From Mycolicibacterium sp. GF69 (GTDB lineage: Bacteria > Actinomycetota > Actinomycetes > Mycobacteriales > Mycobacteriaceae): 35,518 bases of DNA. Position 1 is the first letter of the stretch, and every line of letters begins with the position of its first letter. The DNA is taken from assembly GCF_003284965.1 (NCBI RefSeq), contig NZ_QMEW01000039.1, positions 1 through 35,518 on the forward strand. The letters are read 5' to 3'. Below, one piece after another: positions 32,509 through 35,518 of this stretch. The notes under the pieces are model-generated. The model was not told the origin of the DNA. It saw nothing but the letters and a program-made list of their open reading frames with translations, and searched no databases. The position numbers and the translations under genes were made by a program.

Positions 32509-32687
32509 GATGCAACTAACTGGCGCAACTCGGCGGTGACGACATAGACGCGTCCGCCGAGTCTGCGGACTGGGAGCTCGCCAGACGCGGCGAGTCTGTA
32601 AGCCGCAGCGCGACTGATTCCCAGAATGCTCGCAGCGCGGGGAACCGCGAGAAGCAGTGGAAGATGATCAAATACGTTCGATTCCAT
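32505..32687 (-). CDS. Excisionase-like helix-turn-helix DNA-binding protein
   Basis: 60 aa. LLLAVPRAASILGISRAAAYRLAASGELPVRRLGGRVYVV is, in pieces, the MerR/Xis-type winged helix (HTH_17) found next to actinobacterial integrases; it would bend DNA and set recombination direction or repress the int promoter. The ATG at 32687 directly follows the TGA of the upstream gene and has GGAGGTG within that gene's last codons. Its own stop overlaps the integrase GTG. The three genes are thus one tightly coupled operon. Confidence 0.85.
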   Translation of the reverse strand: MESNVFDHLPLLLAVPRAASILGISRAAAYRLAASGELPVRRLGGRVYVVTAELRQLVAS

Positions 32688-33503
32688 TCATTTCACCTCC
32701 CCTTCGAAATTTATGGAGTCTGCAACTCTCGCTAAGTGCTGCTGTGGGCTGCAACGCGGACAAAACGCCGCTGCCTCAGTGCCGTCCGACTGTGTGACTG
32801 TGATCGTGCGCGACATCGGGTCTTCACAATTGCCACACCACGATGGCCTTGGTTGTACGGAAAGTGTTGGTGGGGCGGGAAGCTCAGTGAGACGTCGCGC
32901 GAGAACTGCAGCGGGATAGCGCACCCCTTCTGGCCGGGACGAAAGATGGGCCAACAGCGTCTGTGATGTCCAGCCCGCGCCGAAGGCCGCCTCGATCGCC
33001 GGTGCAAGTTTTCTCGCGTCCTCCCGATTGACTTGCCAGGGACTTGGAAGTGAACTCAACACTGCTGCCGACGACGGTCCATGTGAAGGTTCTCTTGAAA
33101 GGTTCAAGGCGTCAGTGCTCTGGACCCGCGGGGGTACGACCGGCGGACAATCCCCTTCCGGAGGTCGCACGGCGCCCGTCGTGTTGGCAGACTGGGGGAG
33201 TCCGATCTCCGGAAGGGGAGAACTGTGCGTCGCATCTGGGTGATTGAGAAGGTAGCGGCTCGAACGCCTGGCTCCCGACTCGTGATACCGAGCAACTCGT
33301 TGCACGAGCCCCTCATCCTCGAGTTTGCGAAGCGTCTCCAACACGGTGCTCCGCGCGGCGCAAGATTCCGAGACGAGCTTTCGGATTGACGGGTAGCACG
33401 AAAATCTGTCGTCTGCCCGGTTCGCGAGCAGTATGAGGACAAGGCGCATCATCGGACTCGAAACCTCGATGGCTATCGCCCAGTCGAGCGCCTTCCAGCT
33501 CAT
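32688..33503 (-). CDS. HTH-domain protein with C-terminal zinc ribbon (element regulator or replication protein)
   Basis: 271 aa. The N-terminal winged helix (about 15-90; YPSIRKLVSESCAARSTVLETL and LEDEGLVQRV) is of the HTH_36/MarR-like type. The middle (about 95-150) is Pro/Ser-rich and probably disordered. The C-terminus carries WCGNC and, about 18 residues later, CPRC, a likely zinc ribbon. Such proteins often sit upstream of xis-int pairs in actinobacterial integrative elements and serve as regulators or replication initiators; which applies here cannot be decided. Its ATG (33503) lies in an ATGA overlap with a 30-codon upstream frame. There is no gap to the excisionase gene. Confidence 0.75.
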   Translation of the reverse strand: MSWKALDWAIAIEVSSPMMRLVLILLANRADDRFSCYPSIRKLVSESCAARSTVLETLRKLEDEGLVQRVARYHESGARRSSRYLLNHPDATHSSPLPEIGLPQSANTTGAVRPPEGDCPPVVPPRVQSTDALNLSREPSHGPSSAAVLSSLPSPWQVNREDARKLAPAIEAAFGAGWTSQTLLAHLSSRPEGVRYPAAVLARRLTELPAPPTLSVQPRPSWCGNCEDPMSRTITVTQSDGTEAAAFCPRCSPQQHLARVADSINFEGEVK

Positions 33504-33592
33504 CGGTAATACTTTCTGAGTCTTACAGTTTCGACGATCATTGTCTTCCTAGGTTCTCTTGAGAGGTCATGCGTGATGGCTCGGGCGGTCAT
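33500..33592 (-). CDS. Possible 30-aa leader peptide coupled to the HTH gene
   Basis: Frame from ATG 33592 encoding MTARAITHDLSREPRKTM and then IVETVRLRKYYR, ending in an ATGA overlap with the HTH-protein start. An internal ATG preceded by AGGAAG gives a 13-residue variant. The overlap suggests the small frame is translated and carries ribosomes into the downstream gene, since the HTH gene has no good ribosome site of its own. It could equally be chance. Confidence 0.35.
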   Translation of the reverse strand: MTARAITHDLSREPRKTMIVETVRLRKYYR

Positions 33593-33850
33593 TGTGCAGC
33601 CTCGCTGCAGGCTGACAGAGCGATAGGGATCTCGATGAATTGCAACGTAGATGAATGGGTGAAACGGCGTCCACCACCAGATGCAACTTGGGAAAGAATC
33701 AACTCTTGTCGTCACCCGGCAGCGACGAGCGGCGAAATCCAAAGGCGGCCTGACGGGATCGTGATCGGACGACGATCTTCGCTGCGCCGGAATTCTGGCC
33801 GTTCCGGCACGGCCATCGGCGAGCGGCCGGTGACGCCCAATGTGCCTGTC

Positions 33851-33893
33851 TGGAGCAGTAAATGGGTACTAGTGGAGCAGTAAATGGGTACTA
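33851..33893. repeat. 22-bp tandem direct repeat, two exact 21-nt copies
   Basis: A 21-nt unit beginning TGGAGCAGTAAATGG and ending GTACTA occurs at 33851-33871 and again at 33873-33893, giving two helical turns of period. A degenerate third copy may follow (TTAGTGGGTTAC). Iterons of an origin, repressor sites or the end of a lost insertion sequence are all possible. Confidence 0.75.
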
Positions 33894-33983
33894 ATTGGGC
33901 CTTAGTGGGTTACCAGTTGTGCATAAGATGAGCATGAGTTGATACCTAATCGTCTTCGGGGAAGCGCCGCATGGGTGTTCGGC

Positions 33984-34038
33984 AGAATCTATTCTTAGAG
34001 AATGTGTTTCCGCTGCTAGCCAGCCATTGCCAGCTAGC
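33984..34038. promoter_or_regulatory. Operator-like inverted-repeat cluster upstream of the unknown operon
   Basis: Three alternating half-sites AGAAT (33984-33988), ATTCT (33991-33995) and AGAAT (33999-34003) form two nested dyads. TATTCT inside it could be a -10 box. Eleven bases later GCTAGC (34015-34020) recurs at 34033-34038. The cluster ends 14 bp before the first gene of the operon and looks like a regulated promoter. Confidence 0.45.
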
Positions 34039-34052
34039 GGTACCGTAGGAGC

Positions 34053-34433
34053 GTGCACCGCGACACATCGGCTTTGAGTTTTCAACAACAGGCAGATCAG
34101 CTCGCTCCAACGACATGCGCTGCTGCTTTGATGACCGTGCCGATGTTTGCGCACTTTGTTGGTCTCGTACGCGAAGAATCCGACTCTGTCAACGGGTTGG
34201 CTGGTGGCTGCGGCCGTTGGCAATCGCCTGAGCTTGCCGCCAGATACACGCAGATGCGTCGTCAGGCCGCGAGTGTTGCTGATCGCATGGATGCCAAGTC
34301 GCGTGGTTGCCGGGACTGCACAGACGATCGAGCAATCGGCGCCGCGTACATGGCATCTCCACGAATTACCTGCTTCGCGAGCGCGCTAGAAATATCGGAG
34401 CCGTTCATGGTCCGGGTTGGAGGCAGGATGTGA
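34053..34433 (+). CDS. Hypothetical protein A, first gene of unknown coupled operon
   Basis: 126 aa, not recognised. No transmembrane helix is clear; a moderately hydrophobic helix (AAALMTVPMFAHFVGLV) lies near 23-39. The middle is helical and basic (ELAARYTQMRRQAASVADRM), followed by a C-X2-C pair (GCRDCTDD). The start is GTG 34053: TACCGT ends 6 nt upstream, fitting a leaderless transcript, while AGGAG is too close to act normally. ATG 34131 is an alternative start. Codon use is less GC-biased than the core genes, as in the rest of the element. Its TGA overlaps the GTG of the next gene in a GTGA quartet, the best argument that it is translated. Confidence 0.5.
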   Translation: MHRDTSALSFQQQADQLAPTTCAAALMTVPMFAHFVGLVREESDSVNGLAGGCGRWQSPELAARYTQMRRQAASVADRMDAKSRGCRDCTDDRAIGAAYMASPRITCFASALEISEPFMVRVGGRM

Positions 34434-35161
34434 ACGACGAACTCAGTCAAGCCAATAGCCGGGGGTTTGAGCTCGGTCGACGGCACGCTGCAATCGCGGA
34501 AGTCGTCGGACAGGCGGCCCAGTGGGCGCGTTCATTTTGCGTCGTAACTTCCCACGTGTTACCGGATGGGTCAGCATTTGTGACCTATCCGCTCGCGCTG
34601 CATGCTGATCGTCTGCACGCAGTGTGGACTCGGCTTGGGGGCGCGTGCATTGACCTCGCTGCTTCACTTGCTGAAGGCGAAGGAACACGAAGCGCATCAG
34701 CCATGCCACCCATTCACAGGAACATGGGTCTGCCGACGACATACACGGAAGGCGCCGACTATGTACACGTCCTTCAACCACGATGCGTGCAACGCACCAC
34801 ACTGCAGGATCTTTGGCGTACGGAAGTTGCCAACGCACTGCTCTATCTCAGTGTCGCTGGTATCAGAACTGATGAGTTGGAACGGTACGCTTCGACTTCT
34901 CAGGCACTATTCGACGACGCTGCAGCTGTGGTCCGCGATGCTTATGCGCGTTCGGCCGCGGCGACTTTCGGTCGTGTTTGGGCGCTGGCTTTGGACGCGA
35001 ATGGGAGGGGGCGGGCTCTGATCGCATGGATGAAGGCGCTAGCGGATGTGGGGTTCACTGCCGACGAATGTTCGGTGGTATTGAGCGATTTCAAGGTTGT
35101 CTCGCCCGATGCCGTGTCGTATTGCCTTGCTAACAAGGGTGTTTGGCGTTGCAGAGAATGA
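34430..35161 (+). CDS. Hypothetical protein B, second gene of unknown coupled operon
   Basis: 243 aa, not recognised. The start is GTG 34430, with GGAGG 6 nt upstream and a GTGA overlap with gene A. An earlier in-frame TTG (34307) would add 41 residues that overlap gene A and look like shadow sequence. The protein is soluble and mostly helical, with a beta-prone segment (SFCVVTSHVLPDGSAFVTYP), an acidic-basic helix (TEVANALLYLSVAGIRTDEL, near 150, with Arg for Thr) and repeated Ala-rich helices toward the end. Five or more cysteines are scattered without a metal-site pattern. No catalytic motif is visible. Its TGA overlaps the ATG of gene C. Confidence 0.6.
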   Translation: MNDELSQANSRGFELGRRHAAIAEVVGQAAQWARSFCVVTSHVLPDGSAFVTYPLALHADRLHAVWTRLGGACIDLAASLAEGEGTRSASAMPPIHRNMGLPTTYTEGADYVHVLQPRCVQRTTLQDLWRTEVANALLYLSVAGIRTDELERYASTSQALFDDAAAVVRDAYARSAAATFGRVWALALDANGRGRALIAWMKALADVGFTADECSVVLSDFKVVSPDAVSYCLANKGVWRCRE

Positions 35162-35518
35162 TAAATACGGGCCAGAATTCGCGCGATGTCCTGCGGAGGA
35201 AAGCAAGTCTTTCCCTGGATCCGCCGATTCAGCTGGTTGGAAGTTGTCCCCTCGACAGTCACGACGAGTCCATCTCGGCTGTGAGCGCTCAGCTGGAGAA
35301 CTCGGCAACAACGCAGGCTCAGAGATTCGATGGTGGCATCCTTGATTCCGTCCGCCCGAGTTGGATACCTTGCGGCTGTGGCTGTGCTCCCAGCATTCTG
35401 CAATGGGCGGAATACAACAGAGAACCCCTGGAACTCGACGACATAATCTCGATTCACGGGCCTGCGTTCGTGAGCGGCTTTCGCCGCAGACCCCCCTGTC
35501 GTCAGCGCAAAAGACGAC
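35158..35518 (+). CDS. Hypothetical protein C, third gene of unknown coupled operon (partial, runs off window)
   Basis: An open frame begins at ATG 35158 and continues without a stop to the last base, 120 codons. It begins MINTGQNSRDVLRRKASLSL and contains a Cys cluster (PCGCGCAPS near 82-90), an acidic EPLELDDIISIH and a strongly basic tail as far as can be read (GFRRRPPCRQRKRR). It is joined to gene B by an ATGA overlap. No family is recognised, and the C-terminus is missing. The minus-strand frame over the same bases (34942-35457) is the competing reading. Confidence 0.45.
   Translation, partial: MINTGQNSRDVLRRKASLSLDPPIQLVGSCPLDSHDESISAVSAQLENSATTQAQRFDGGILDSVRPSWIPCGCGCAPSILQWAEYNREPLELDDIISIHGPAFVSGFRRRPPCRQRKRR

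Larger units (their letters stand above)
33593..34052. other. 460-bp intergenic control region between divergent element operons
   Basis: No convincing gene. A plus-strand frame (33569-33883) and a minus-strand frame (33891-34223) both have poor coding character. Present are the 22-bp tandem repeat (33851-33893), a nested AGAAT/ATTCT inverted-repeat cluster (33984-34003) and paired GCTAGC palindromes (34015-34038). It lies between the leftward HTH-xis-int operon and the rightward unknown operon, so it probably holds both promoters and possibly an origin. Confidence 0.5.
30665..35518. mobile_element. Putative tRNA-fMet-integrated element (left part; right end not in window)
   Basis: Support: insertion directly after a tRNA gene; a tyrosine integrase gene whose 3' end faces that tRNA; an excisionase-like HTH gene overlapping it; an HTH/zinc-ribbon protein gene abutting that; visibly lower GC and unlike codon use (many A/T-ending codons) compared with the core genes to the left; and loss of the M. 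tuberculosis-like gene order. No capsid, terminase, relaxase or translocase gene is visible. It could be a prophage, a phage satellite, an AICE-type element or a degraded island. The exact left boundary is uncertain within the first few hundred bases. Confidence 0.7.

Noticed and set aside
33569..33883. 104-codon plus-strand frame through the tandem repeat
   Set aside because: A weak GAGAGG site lies close to the ATG, but the product is random-looking and its end is made of the repeat itself. It might be a remnant of an insertion-sequence end, which I could not establish.
33891..34223. 110-codon minus-strand frame opposite gene A
   Set aside because: No ribosome site or coupling; gene A is better supported by the GTGA overlap with gene B.
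34942..35457. 171-codon minus-strand frame opposite genes B and C
   Set aside because: It has no ribosome site I could identify and covers the end of gene B, whose codon use and start signals are better. It cannot be wholly excluded as the real gene in the gene C part.
1..35518. CRISPR arrays, rRNA genes, complete insertion sequences
   Set aside because: I looked for regularly spaced repeats, rRNA signatures and transposase motifs and saw none; the only tandem repeats have two or three short copies.

Overview
The window is a high-GC actinobacterial chromosome segment, almost certainly from a mycobacterium (probably a rapid grower of the Mycolicibacterium type). From the left edge to about 30.35 kb, gene content and order match, from memory, the M. 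tuberculosis block Rv3212 to Rv3193c read in reverse. Diagnostic members are rhlE, TB9.4, moeZ, an ATL protein, lipV, adnA-adnB, nudC, mrx1, uvrD2, whiB7 and an UPF0182 protein. One DoxX-like gene (16619-17023) lies between adnB and the K+ channel gene and is not part of that block as I recall it. Several genes show the mycobacterial leaderless pattern: a TANNNT -10 box 6-7 nt before an ATG or GTG start.

Region 1 (1-10.2 kb): a membrane-anchored beta-propeller protein and RhlE on the minus strand, a ferritin-like protein, an MmpS-like membrane protein, DUF3107 convergent with a TetR regulator, a DUF3152 protein with a metzincin-like zinc motif, the E1-rhodanese protein MoeZ, an APH-like protein with a degraded catalytic loop, and a lipV-ATL pair. 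Region 2 (10.2-22.3 kb): a genome-maintenance and redox cluster. It holds the AdnAB double-strand-break resection motor-nuclease, a DoxX-like membrane protein, a K+ channel with RCK domain overlapping nudC, mycoredoxin, the UvrD2 helicase, and the antibiotic-responsive regulator WhiB7 with a long attenuated leader. Region 3 (22.3-30.6 kb): an ABC1-family kinase, a ThiF/TOMM-type cyclodehydratase-like protein, a DUF2342 metalloprotease-like protein, a PDZ-Lon-like membrane protease, a large UPF0182 membrane protein and an initiator tRNA-fMet.

Region 4 (30.67 kb to the right edge, open-ended) looks like an integrative element inserted at the 3' end of tRNA-fMet. Its lower-GC genes include a compact minus-strand module: a helix-turn-helix/zinc-ribbon protein, then an excisionase-like HTH protein, then a tyrosine integrase. 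These are packed end to end, and the integrase gene ends facing the tRNA. Beyond a 460-bp control region with a 22-bp tandem repeat and nested inverted repeats lie three plus-strand ORFs joined by 4-nt GTGA and ATGA stop-start overlaps (34053-34433, 34430-35161, 35158 to the edge). I recognise none of the three. This translationally coupled cargo operon is the best candidate here for an undescribed system; its third gene runs off the window.
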